DNA of 15,435 bases from an uncultured Verrucomicrobiales bacterium (lineage in GTDB: Bacteria > Verrucomicrobiota > Verrucomicrobiia > Verrucomicrobiales > Akkermansiaceae), in assembly GCA_937969125.1 (NCBI GenBank), contig CALBVA010000295.1:1-15435 (forward strand). The letters are read 5' to 3'. A model generated the notes under the pieces. That model was given only the letters and a program-made list of their open reading frames with translations. It searched no databases and was not told where the DNA came from. Below, one piece after another: positions 7,323 through 14,361 of this stretch. The position numbers were made by a program, and so were the translations under genes. Every line of letters starts with the position of its first letter. Within the stretch, counting starts at the first letter, position 1.

Positions 7323-8321
7323 ATGAGTGCCATTCCCATTCTTCAGACCGGTCTCTGCGTCGCCGTGGGCCATCACCGCGAGGCTGCTTGTGCCGCGATG
7401 CGGACGGGAATCACCGGATTCACTACGAGCCGTTTCATGTATGATGGCGAGTGGATTGAGTTCGCCGAGGTCCCCATGGAGCGCGAACTGAGAGGGCGTG
7501 AGAAGCTTCTCGAAATGTCCGCCCTCGCGGTGGAGGACGCCTTGTCAGAAATTCGTCCTGAGGAATGGGGTGGCATCCGCGTCATCCTGAACATTGCCGA
7601 GGAAGGGCGGCCTGGTCGACCGATCCGTCTGGATGTGAACTTCCTAGCCGATCTCAATGAGCACCTCAAAGAACCGCTCGGCTCGCCGATCGATGTCATC
7701 CCCGGTGGTCGCGCAGGAGGGCTCCGAGCTCTCGAAAGAGCCGGCGAGGAATTGGCCGGTGGCAGTAAACGCGTGCTAATCCTTTCGGTCGATAGCTACC
7801 TCAATGCCGCCACTCTGAATCACTTCTATGACCAAACGCGACTTCTCACTGAGGAAAACTCGGACGGCTTCATCCCGGGCGAAGGTGCGGGTGCGATCCT
7901 AGTGGGGCAGGGTGGAGACCTCGTCTGTGACGGGCTCGGTTTCGGCCGGGAAAAGTGGCGTCATGAAGGTGAGGAGCCGATGCAGGCCGAGGGCTTGATC
8001 GAAGCCCTTCGTGCAGCCCTTGGCGGGCGCGATTGCTCGCAGATTCACTTCCGAATTTGTGATCACGCGGGCGAACAAATTTATTTCAAGGAAGGCTCCC
8101 TCGCCATGACTCGCGTAGTGCGCCCGGTGCGGGAGGAATTCGATGTCTGGCATCCCGCTGATTGCATTGGTGAGGTCGGCGCGGTGATCGTAGCGGCCAT
8201 GCTCTCCACCATCCTGATGGCGGGCCGGAAGGGCTACCTCCCGGGGCCGGGTATCCTGCTTCATGCGGGCAATGACACCGGCGAGCGAGCCGCGTGCACC
8301 TTGAGGTGGGAGAAATCATAA
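7323..8321 (+). CDS. Ketosynthase/thiolase-fold protein lacking the catalytic Cys
   Basis: This 332-residue protein has the layout of a beta-ketoacyl synthase-like (thiolase fold) protein. VLILSVDSYLN at 151-161 and DGFIPGEGAGAILV at 181-194 match the conserved VDS and GF-x-PGEGA motifs of ketosynthases. HPADCIGEVGAV at 277-288 matches the late conserved glycine-rich segment. At the nucleophile position (IPGGRAGGLRALERA, about 126-140) there is arginine/alanine instead of the catalytic cysteine, so condensing activity is unlikely. Proteins like this recur in T6SS loci with DUF2169 and DUF4150, where their role is unknown; a structural or ligand-binding function is inferred. The ATG lies 8 bases after the DUF2169 stop, so the two are probably translated together. 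Automatic annotation as 3-oxoacyl-ACP synthase would be misleading. Confidence 0.8.
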   Translation: MSAIPILQTGLCVAVGHHREAACAAMRTGITGFTTSRFMYDGEWIEFAEVPMERELRGREKLLEMSALAVEDALSEIRPEEWGGIRVILNIAEEGRPGRPIRLDVNFLADLNEHLKEPLGSPIDVIPGGRAGGLRALERAGEELAGGSKRVLILSVDSYLNAATLNHFYDQTRLLTEENSDGFIPGEGAGAILVGQGGDLVCDGLGFGREKWRHEGEEPMQAEGLIEALRAALGGRDCSQIHFRICDHAGEQIYFKEGSLAMTRVVRPVREEFDVWHPADCIGEVGAVIVAAMLSTILMAGRKGYLPGPGILLHAGNDTGERAACTLRWEKS

Positions 8322-8340
8322 GCAGAAAGGAAACAGGAAA

Positions 8341-9393
8341 ATGGCTAACGATGTATTCGCAAACGGACGTGAGATCAGCTGCAAGGCAGCGGATGGGAAG
8401 GCCATCGCCTGCTTCCCCGATGTCTGTTTCACTCCGCCAATGTGCCCAGCTACCCCGCCGGGCGTGCCCATTCCGTATCCCAATACAGGGCTCGCGAAAG
8501 ACACCGCGAAGGGCAGCAAGAAGGTGAAAATCTCGCGGAAGCCGGTGATGTTGAAAAACAAATCCCACTTCAAAAAGAGCTACGGGGACGAAGCGGGCTG
8601 TGCCACGAAGAAGGGTGTCATTACCTCCACCAATCGCGGGAAGGTGTATTTCACGAGTTGGTCGATGAACGTCAAGGTGGAGGGAAAGAATGTCGTGCGG
8701 CACTTCGATATGACCACTCACAACCACCGCAGCATGCCGGGAAATACCATTCCCTGGCTCTACGTCGATACGATGAGTGTGGACAAGATCCCAGGCGATG
8801 ATTGTAAAAATCAAGCGAACAACTTTAACGACAAGTGCAAGAAGCACGTTAAAAAGAAGAAGGATGATTCGATGAACCTCAAAGGCACCAATGATGCAAT
8901 GTGTGCTGATGATGATTGCAAGGCTGCCCGAAAGTGCGTCCTCACTCCCTATAACATGGATTGCTGTGACGGGAAGACACCGCACCACGTGGTCCCGAAG
9001 TCCCAGTTCACCAAGTCCGGTGGAAGAACGAAAATCGTTTCCACCTACAAAAAACGTGAGGCTCCCTGCATCTGCCTTGATGGTCACAGCCATTCGGTCG
9101 GTAAGCATGGTGACGTCCACACCGAGACTAATGCTCTCACTGCGGCCCATCCATCGGTGAAGTCTTCAGTCACTGGAAAGACGATTGATAAAGATGCCCG
9201 TTGGACTGCCGGAGAGTCCTATGCCGTCGGAGCCGAAGCGGTGGAAAAGGAAACCGGCTGCAAGAAGGAGTGCACCGAGGATCAGCTACGAAAGGGGCAT
9301 GCCAAGATGGGTATCAATGATTCGACCCAGATCCGCCCGACCTCTGCCGGGACCATGCCGGATCCGCCCGCGGGCACCTCGTCCGGTCTATAA
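8341..9393 (+). CDS. PAAR-like DUF4150 effector with C-terminal HNH/Endo VII-type nuclease
   Basis: The first 130 residues or so are a PAAR-like DUF4150 domain: MANDVFANGR start, CFPDVCFTPPMCPATPPGVP at 24-43 (core FPDVCFTPP), PIPYPNTG at 43-50, then SGVITST-like KKGVITSTNRG at 90-100 and FDMTTHN at 122-128. A linker rich in Lys, Asp and Cys follows. The C-terminal domain has TPHHVVPKSQF at 213-223, APCICLDGHSHS at 241-252 and KHGDVH at 255-260, a His/Cys pattern of the GHH-type HNH/Endo VII nuclease toxins (Tox-GHH2-like). It probably caps the VgrG spike and cleaves nucleic acid in target cells. Sixteen cysteines in 350 residues is high and suggests metal sites. AAAGGA at 8326-8331 is one of the few plausible ribosome binding sites here. 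The fold call rests on motifs alone. Confidence 0.82.
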   Translation: MANDVFANGREISCKAADGKAIACFPDVCFTPPMCPATPPGVPIPYPNTGLAKDTAKGSKKVKISRKPVMLKNKSHFKKSYGDEAGCATKKGVITSTNRGKVYFTSWSMNVKVEGKNVVRHFDMTTHNHRSMPGNTIPWLYVDTMSVDKIPGDDCKNQANNFNDKCKKHVKKKKDDSMNLKGTNDAMCADDDCKAARKCVLTPYNMDCCDGKTPHHVVPKSQFTKSGGRTKIVSTYKKREAPCICLDGHSHSVGKHGDVHTETNALTAAHPSVKSSVTGKTIDKDARWTAGESYAVGAEAVEKETGCKKECTEDQLRKGHAKMGINDSTQIRPTSAGTMPDPPAGTSSGL

Positions 9394-9395
9394 GT

Positions 9396-10310
9396 GTGTG
9401 GCTCAATCATTCCCAAAATATCGTGAAGAAAATTAAGAGAAAAGAACTGGAGAATCTCGTCATCCGCTCCGCCGAAGTCCGAGCGAAGGATGTGGGCTAC
9501 CTCATCTGTGCCGATCCTGAACGTGAGGAAAATGACGAGCCTCACGCCCTGACCTTCACGCTGCGGGATGGTCAGCTTTCCCCGGGGGATCGGAACTATA
9601 ATGCCCACAGCCAGTGCATCGTTTCCGATCCTGAGATCGCGCTCGTCGATGTTTCTGCCCAGGGATATTTCGGGATTACTTCGAAGGACGGCTTCCTGGT
9701 CGGCGATCTCCTGGCGGATGATAAGCGGACCGGAGTCCGCTCGGTGAAATCCATCGGAGGGAAAGCCTATGTCGTCGGCCTGCGCGGCATGGCCTACCGA
9801 CTGGACTCGCTCAAGGAATGGACGCGCATTGATGAATCACTCCCTGCCACCGCGGATCTGAAGGCTGCTGATGGGCTCGATGCCTCAGACATCTACGCAG
9901 TTGGAAATGCCGGGGCGATTTGGCTCTGGAATGGCAAGGCCTGGGAGCAGCTGGACTCGCCTACCAATCAGAATCTCCTCGCGGTCGCTGTTGATCCGGA
10001 TGAACGGGCTTATCTTGCCGGCGACAACGGTGTGATGCTCCAGGGATCGAAGGATGGTTGGGAAATCGTGGAAACAGACCTTCTTGAGAACGCCAACATC
10101 TGGGATTTGCAATGGTTTAAGGGGAAGCTCTATGTCTCCACTTTCGAGGGCCTGTATGTCCTGGAAAATGGCGCGCTGGATGAGGTGGACTTCGGCGATC
10201 AAACGCCGAACTCCTTCTATCACCTGAGCGCTTGCGAAGAGGTCCTCTGGCAAATTGGCGAATTTGGAATCCTCTCCTTCGACGGTGAAAACTGGTCCCG
10301 AGTCATCTAA
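9396..10310 (+). CDS. Beta-propeller-like cytoplasmic protein, candidate immunity protein
   Basis: I do not recognise a named family for this 304-residue protein. It has no signal peptide or membrane segment. From about residue 118 it shows blade-like repeats in which a short hydrophobic strand is followed by G-x-x-G and W-x-W-x-G-x-x-W patterns: AYVVGLRGMAYRL, DIYAVGNAGAIWLWNGKAWEQL (core IYAVGNAGAIWLW), RAYLAGDNGVML, KLYVSTFEGLYVL and a final FGILSFDGENW. This resembles bacterial WD/BNR-like propellers. The GTG start at 9396 is only 2 bases after the toxin stop; a second in-frame GTG at 9423 would remove a weak nine-residue start. The tight linkage directly behind a nuclease effector gene and the cytoplasmic nature make an immunity role the leading inference. 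An accessory loading role is the main alternative. Confidence 0.7.
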   Translation: MWLNHSQNIVKKIKRKELENLVIRSAEVRAKDVGYLICADPEREENDEPHALTFTLRDGQLSPGDRNYNAHSQCIVSDPEIALVDVSAQGYFGITSKDGFLVGDLLADDKRTGVRSVKSIGGKAYVVGLRGMAYRLDSLKEWTRIDESLPATADLKAADGLDASDIYAVGNAGAIWLWNGKAWEQLDSPTNQNLLAVAVDPDERAYLAGDNGVMLQGSKDGWEIVETDLLENANIWDLQWFKGKLYVSTFEGLYVLENGALDEVDFGDQTPNSFYHLSACEEVLWQIGEFGILSFDGENWSRVI

Positions 10311-10334
10311 CAATCACCCCGTTCTTAAAAAGCC

Positions 10335-11579
10335 ATGCCGGTCATCAATGAGATCCTCATCCAGCATCACGATGGTGCCGCGATGGAATTTTGGACCCTT
10401 ACCGGATTGGTTGGACCGTTGGGATTCGCTCACTATCGAGAGAACGATGTCAGGCAGCTCCTTGAGAAGCTGGAAGCCTCTCTCGATGGCCTCCGCATCG
10501 CCGTCCGTGATGGCTGGGATCCTTTTGATCCGGATGCTGATGAGGAAGCGATCGAGCCCGGGATGCCGGGCGAATACTTCCCGCTCATGGTCCTGGCCCT
10601 TGAATCGGAAAGAGAGGAATGGCTTGGAAAATGCCTGGAATGGTCCGCTGATGAGGAAGCGGAGGATGATTGGGCCGGAGCCCTTTCATGGGTGGACTGG
10701 GAACTTGCGAGTCCTGTGATCCACCGGTGTATCACCAATCCCTCCGAACTCACGCGCCGCGCCGGGGTGCGGGCGCTCATTCATCACCGGAAAAACGAAG
10801 GGAATCTGCTGAGCAATTCGTTGGAAGACGTTAGCCCGCTCGTCCAAGCTGCCGCCCTCCGCGGGGTGGGGGAGGTCGCTCTGCAGGAGCAAGCGGCACT
10901 GCGGACAGCTTTGGAAAGTGAGGACGCGGCCTGCCGTTTCGAGGCCGCGCGTTCACTCACCCTGCTCGGTCATGGTGAAGAGGTCTTCGTTCAGCTGGAT
11001 GAGATGGCATTGACCCCCGGTCAATATCGCCTGGAAGCAGCCCTCCTCCGTGCGATGACTCTGAGCCCCGGTGAACGGAAGCAGTGGATCACTGATCTTT
11101 CCAACAGCGAGGGCGGAGCACGCGTCGCTCTGCAAGCTTCCGGTTACTGCGGTGATCCCATCCTCATGGATCTTATCTTGAGCGCTCTCGATCAGGATGA
11201 TCTCGCTGCGGTTGCGGGTGAGGCTTTCTCCATGATCACCGGGGCTGATCTGGAGGATGGCGATCTGGATCGTGACTATCCGGACGGGCACGAATTTGGC
11301 CCATCCGATGATGAAGAAGATGACGTGAGCCTGGATGAAGATGAAGACCTCCCGCTTCCTCATGCAGATCGGCTTCGGGAATGGTGGAGCTATCATTGCG
11401 AAAACTTCCAGCAAGGAAATCGCTACCTCTGTGGTGATACGGTCACGGAGAAGAGCTGTCGGGAAATCATCGCTGGAGCCTTCCAGCGCCAACGCTATCG
11501 CTCTGCCCTGGAGCTCAAGATTTTACAAGCGCTTGAGGTTTTCCCTTCTCTTCTGCCTTCTGCAGGAGCAGGATGCTAA
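10335..11579 (+). CDS. TIGR02270-family HEAT-like T6SS-associated protein
   Basis: This 414-residue protein matches the TIGR02270 layout. The N-terminus has a HHDGAAMEFW segment and LEASLDGLRIAVRDGWDPF (47-64), where a LDGLRIA-x-x-GW motif is typical. The middle (about 120-300) is alpha-helical with HEAT-like repeats such as RRAGVRALIHHR, PLVQAAALRGVGEV and RFEAARSLTLLGHGEEV. The C-terminal part has AGEAFSMITGADLEDGDL (294-311), an acidic stretch (325-338), LREWW (347-351), QGNRYLCG (360-367) and AFQRQRYRSALEL (382-394). TIGR02270 proteins are found in T6SS loci with DUF2169 and DUF4150 genes, but their job is not established. The ATG is 24 bases after the propeller gene, and it is the last gene of the island, followed at once by a terminator. 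No clear ribosome binding site is seen. Confidence 0.87.
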   Translation: MPVINEILIQHHDGAAMEFWTLTGLVGPLGFAHYRENDVRQLLEKLEASLDGLRIAVRDGWDPFDPDADEEAIEPGMPGEYFPLMVLALESEREEWLGKCLEWSADEEAEDDWAGALSWVDWELASPVIHRCITNPSELTRRAGVRALIHHRKNEGNLLSNSLEDVSPLVQAAALRGVGEVALQEQAALRTALESEDAACRFEAARSLTLLGHGEEVFVQLDEMALTPGQYRLEAALLRAMTLSPGERKQWITDLSNSEGGARVALQASGYCGDPILMDLILSALDQDDLAAVAGEAFSMITGADLEDGDLDRDYPDGHEFGPSDDEEDDVSLDEDEDLPLPHADRLREWWSYHCENFQQGNRYLCGDTVTEKSCREIIAGAFQRQRYRSALELKILQALEVFPSLLPSAGAGC

Positions 11580-11581
11580 AA

Positions 11582-11613
11582 AAAACCGCGCTCTCTGAAG
11601 AGAACGCGGTTTT
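11582..11613. terminator. Bidirectional intrinsic terminator
   Basis: AAAACCGCG (11582-11590) pairs perfectly with CGCGGTTTT (11605-11613), with an inner CTCT/AGAG stem and a CTGA loop. On the minus strand the stem is followed by eight T residues (complement of A 11578-11585); on the plus strand only by four. It closes the T6SS island on one side and the PEP-CTERM remnant on the other. Confidence 0.88.
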
Positions 11614-11645
11614 GAAATTAGCTTTGGTCAGCCAACTGATATCGT

Positions 11646-11880
11646 CTAGCGACGACGGCGAAGAAGGCCAAGTGCGCCAACGAGCCCGAGAAGAGCGGAA
11701 GAAGGCTCGGGGACATCTTCAATCACAACACTGTCGACGAAAGCAAAGATCGCATCAGGGGCTGCTCCGCCGGAGCTGATGGTGAGCGAGACAGGGTTCG
11801 ACCATGACCGCGTTAGCTGCTTTGACGATGGGGAGTCGAGCTTTGGTGAGGATCTGACGAGCTTCTTCGAAGAAGGGATC
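11646..11880 (-). pseudogene. PEP-CTERM protein remnant (C-terminal part only)
   Basis: Reading the minus strand, the last part of this frame encodes a PEP-CTERM sorting signal: VPEPSS, a hydrophobic segment ALLGLVGALGLL, then RRRR before TAG (11646-11648). Just upstream is NPVSLTISSGG followed by AIFAFVDSVVIEDV, a beta-strand passenger end typical of exported PEP-CTERM proteins, which are processed by exosortase. No plausible start or signal peptide exists: the only in-frame ATG (11901-11903) lies inside the terminator of the transaldolase gene, and the codons between it and about 11805 do not look like a secreted protein. A second frame from 11880 (DPFFEEARQILTKARLPIVK) begins right after a stop and may be another displaced piece. 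I read this as a 5'-truncated, decayed gene; only its tail and its downstream terminator survive. Confidence 0.72.
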
Positions 11881-11891
11881 TTAGGACAAAA

Positions 11892-11922
11892 AAAAGCCCG
11901 CATCGTTTTGATGCGGGCTTTT
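11892..11922 (-). terminator. Intrinsic terminator after transaldolase
   Basis: AAAAGCCCGCATC (11892-11904) and GATGCGGGCTTTT (11910-11922) form a perfect 13-bp stem with a 5-base loop. On the minus strand it is followed by eight T residues (complement of A 11888-11895). It lies 25 bases beyond the transaldolase stop. Confidence 0.92.
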
Positions 11923-11946
11923 GGGAAAGGATGGAACTATTGAGCT

Positions 11947-12900
11947 CTAGACCATGGATTCGATGAGCTTTTCGAGCTTCACGATGTCGGCCGAGAAGGC
12001 GCGGATGCCTTGGGCTGTTTTTTCGGTGGCCATGGCGTCTTCGTTGAACTCGAAGCGGAAGGCTTTTTCGTCGTAGGAGATTTTCTCGAGGTCGCAGTCG
12101 GGCGCTTCTTCCTTGAGCTTCTCGGTGAGGTCACCATCGGTGTCCTGGAGTTCCTTGAGGAGGCCGGGGGAGATGGTGAGGAGGTCACATCCGGCGAGAG
12201 AGGTGATTTGTCCGACATTGCGGAAGGAGGCACCCATGACTTCGGTCTTGTAGCCGTGCTTCTTGTAGTAGTTGTAGATCTTGGTGACGGAGATGACGCC
12301 GGGATCGTTGTCACCGGAGTATTCCTCGCCGGTTTCTTTCTTATACCAGTCGTAGATACGACCGACGAAGGGGGAGATGAGCTGGACGCCGGCTTCGGCG
12401 CAGGCGACGGCCTGGGCGAAGGCGAAGAGGAGGGTGAGATTGCAATGAATGCCTTCCTTTTCGAGTTCCTCGGCGGCCTTGATGCCTTCCCAGGTGGAGG
12501 CGATCTTGATGAGGACGCGGTCCTTATCGATGCCTTCGGCGGCGTAGGCGGCGATGAGCTGCTTGGCCTTGGCGATGGTGGCGTCCTTGTCAAAGGAGAG
12601 GCGGGCATCGACCTCGGTGGAGACGCGGCCGGGAACGATCTTTAGGATCTCGATTCCGAAGAGGATGAGAACGCGGTCCATGATGGCTTCGACGAGTTCG
12701 GCACCGGTCTTGCCGGAGTCCTTGTTCTCGGCGACGGCCTTTTCAACGATGGACTTATACTCCGGCTTGCTGGCGGCCTGGAGGATGAGGGAAGGATTAG
12801 TAGTGGCGTCCTGCGGCTGGTATTCCTGCATGGAAGCAAAGTCACCGGTGTCTGCGACGACGGTGGTGAACTTCTTCAAGCTATCGAGTTGGGATGACAT
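11947..12900 (-). CDS. tal: Transaldolase (TalB type)
   Basis: This 317-residue enzyme transfers a dihydroxyacetone unit between sugar phosphates in the non-oxidative pentose phosphate pathway, in the cytoplasm. With the start at 12900 (MSSQLDSLKKFTTVVADTGDF) the residue numbers match Escherichia coli TalB: D17, E96 in STEVDAR, the Schiff-base lysine K132 in VLIKIASTWEGI, N154 and T156 in CNLTLLF, and S176 and R181 in ISPFVGRIYDWY. Length and all catalytic residues are those of a functional class I enzyme. The frame stays open upstream to 13125, but that extension is proline- and serine-rich and overlaps the next gene, so it is rejected. The gene lies 61 bases after the glycine-zipper gene and has its own strong terminator. 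It may have its own promoter in that gap; none is obvious. Confidence 0.97.
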   Translation of the reverse strand: MSSQLDSLKKFTTVVADTGDFASMQEYQPQDATTNPSLILQAASKPEYKSIVEKAVAENKDSGKTGAELVEAIMDRVLILFGIEILKIVPGRVSTEVDARLSFDKDATIAKAKQLIAAYAAEGIDKDRVLIKIASTWEGIKAAEELEKEGIHCNLTLLFAFAQAVACAEAGVQLISPFVGRIYDWYKKETGEEYSGDNDPGVISVTKIYNYYKKHGYKTEVMGASFRNVGQITSLAGCDLLTISPGLLKELQDTDGDLTEKLKEEAPDCDLEKISYDEKAFRFEFNEDAMATEKTAQGIRAFSADIVKLEKLIESMV

Positions 12901-12961
12901 AACGCCATCTGGAATGCCTTCAGTGGACGAGCGAGGCAAGCCTTTCTTCGAGGGAAGGGCG

Positions 12962-13180
12962 TTAACGTGGGCCGCTGCGGCGGGTGCAGACGAAGAGGTC
13001 TGCGAGCATCCCGGCGGCGGTTCCGACGAGAGCACCTTCCGGGCCGCGCCGTGATTGGTGGCCAATGACGGCCCCGGCGACAGTGCCGGCGGTCTGATTC
13101 CCTCCGCAGGCGCATGAGCTGGCACCGAGGGGAAGAAGGAGGGTGAGGATGAGGAGGGTTTTTTTCATGACAGCCTTCAT
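12962..13180 (-). CDS. Small glycine-zipper lipoprotein-like protein
   Basis: This 72-residue protein starts with a short charged end and a strong hydrophobic core (MKKTLLILTLLLPLGASSC), a signal peptide ending in a lipobox-like ASSC. The -3 position is Ala rather than the usual Leu, so lipidation is plausible but not certain. The mature part has spaced glycines (AGTVAGAVIG and GALVGTAAGML), a glycine-zipper pattern seen in small outer-membrane lipoproteins. The ATG at 13180 overlaps the stop of the preceding gene as ATGA; an alternative ATG at 13168 removes MKAV and gives a cleaner signal peptide. Both fit coupling to the toroid-protein gene. The C-terminus (CTRRSGPR) is short and basic. Function is unknown; envelope location is inferred. 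Confidence 0.65.
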   Translation of the reverse strand: MKAVMKKTLLILTLLLPLGASSCACGGNQTAGTVAGAVIGHQSRRGPEGALVGTAAGMLADLFVCTRRSGPR

Positions 13181-14355
13181 TTAGTGCGCAGGCGGGAGAG
13201 GGTCGTCAAGGCGTAACCGGTGCCGTAGGGCTGGTGGTAGTCGTAGAGTGGGTAGTCCCACCAGGAGCCATCGGTCTCCTGCTTACTCATGATGTGGCGC
13301 GCGAGGTGGGGGATGAATTGGCCCCGTTTCTCTGGTGGGAGCATGATCAGGCACTCGCTGGCGTAGTAGAATCCGTAGTAATAAAAGTAGCCGGAGATGG
13401 AGAAGTGAGTCTCGTGCGGGACGGGGCGCTTTCGGGCAATGTCAAACCAACCTTCGCGAAGGCAGAGGCGGTGAAGCCAGTGGGTGAGGAGTTCATCGGT
13501 GACGCGTTCGTCTCCGAACTTTCGCATCGCGGCCATGCAGACCTGTGAGCGGCCGAGCGATCCGGCAGGCCGGTTGATGGGGCGGCGCGGGCGCAGGCGG
13601 TGGTCGAAGGAGTATACGAAGGACCAGTCGGCGGTTTTCTGTTTGTTGATGGAGGTGAGGGCGCGCTTCACTTCCTTTTGCGGGAGCTGCTGGCCGAAGG
13701 TCTCCTCCGCTTCTTTCATCGCTAGCAATACGGTAGCGGTGGTGAAGGAGGTGGGGATGCCGGAGAAGTGAGCGGTGTGATCCTGGAAGTCGAGGTATCC
13801 CCAGCCGCCATTGATGTCCTCGATTTTCTTCAACATGCGGACCTGCTGGTCGGCGAGATGGCGAAGGCGGGAGAGCTTAGCCTCGTTGTCTTTCTCGTTC
13901 TTCCGGTATTCGTAGAGATCGGAGATGGCGCGCAGTCCGTAGGCGTGGCCCCAGACATTATAAGTGGCGGTGGGATTGAGATGGCGCAGGGTGGGGAGCT
14001 TATCAAAGAGCCACTTCTCGCCTTGATCGATGGCGGCCTTGACTTCCGGTCGCTGATCGCCGCTGTCAATGAGACCGCTCAGAGCGAGGGTGGAGGCACC
14101 GGCGCGGAAGGCGAGGTGGGATTGCGCGCCGGGGGCGTAGATGTTCAGGCCCTTGGTGCGACGCGGGCCGCCCCAGGAGCCGTCCTTGTTTTGTTTGCCG
14201 ACGAGGTAATCGACTCCCCGTTTGATCGATGCTTCCAGTTCAGCGGAAGTGATTGGCTGGACCTCGGGAAGCGGGGCCAGCTTGGGGAGCTCCGCTGCGG
14301 AGGTTGCAGACAGCGGGAGGATGACCAGTAGGGAGATGACGGAGCGGCGAAGCAT
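13177..14355 (-). CDS. Secreted prenyltransferase/squalene-oxidase-repeat protein
   Basis: This 392-residue protein has a Sec signal peptide (about 1-21, ending SATSAA) and a mature part built of QW-like repeats of the terpenoid cyclase alpha/alpha-toroid fold: VGKQNKDGSWGG at 52-63, INGGWGYLDFQD at 181-192, ADWSFVYSFDH at 242-252 and KQETDGSWWDYPLYDYHQ at 358-375. It lacks the DxDD motif of squalene-hopene cyclases, and an exported protein is unlikely to cyclise squalene, so a binding or polysaccharide-related role is more likely. Such exported toroid proteins are common in Planctomycetes and Verrucomicrobia and have no assigned reaction. It begins 6 bases after the stop of the adaptor gene and its TGA overlaps the start of the glycine-zipper gene, so the three genes probably form one operon. 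Confidence 0.85.
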   Translation of the reverse strand: MLRRSVISLLVILPLSATSAAELPKLAPLPEVQPITSAELEASIKRGVDYLVGKQNKDGSWGGPRRTKGLNIYAPGAQSHLAFRAGASTLALSGLIDSGDQRPEVKAAIDQGEKWLFDKLPTLRHLNPTATYNVWGHAYGLRAISDLYEYRKNEKDNEAKLSRLRHLADQQVRMLKKIEDINGGWGYLDFQDHTAHFSGIPTSFTTATVLLAMKEAEETFGQQLPQKEVKRALTSINKQKTADWSFVYSFDHRLRPRRPINRPAGSLGRSQVCMAAMRKFGDERVTDELLTHWLHRLCLREGWFDIARKRPVPHETHFSISGYFYYYGFYYASECLIMLPPEKRGQFIPHLARHIMSKQETDGSWWDYPLYDYHQPYGTGYALTTLSRLRTK

Positions 14356-14361
14356 CAGAAA

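Noticed and set aside
6211..7323. Long minus-strand frame (370 codons) opposite the DUF2169 gene
   Set aside because: The plus strand carries a clear DUF2169 protein; the antisense translation has no recognisable motifs and is a by-product of GC-rich codon use.
8086..9150. Long minus-strand frame (354 codons) opposite the DUF4150 effector
   Set aside because: It spans the end of the ketosynthase-like gene and most of the toxin gene, has no domain signal, and the plus-strand proteins are well supported.
12010..12645. Plus-strand frame (211 codons) opposite the transaldolase
   Set aside because: It is very rich in Gly, Val, Leu and Asp with no domain pattern and is a mirror of the transaldolase codons.
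12901..13125. Upstream in-frame extension of the transaldolase
   Set aside because: With the start at 12900 the active-site residues match TalB numbering exactly; the extension is low in complexity and overlaps the glycine-zipper gene.
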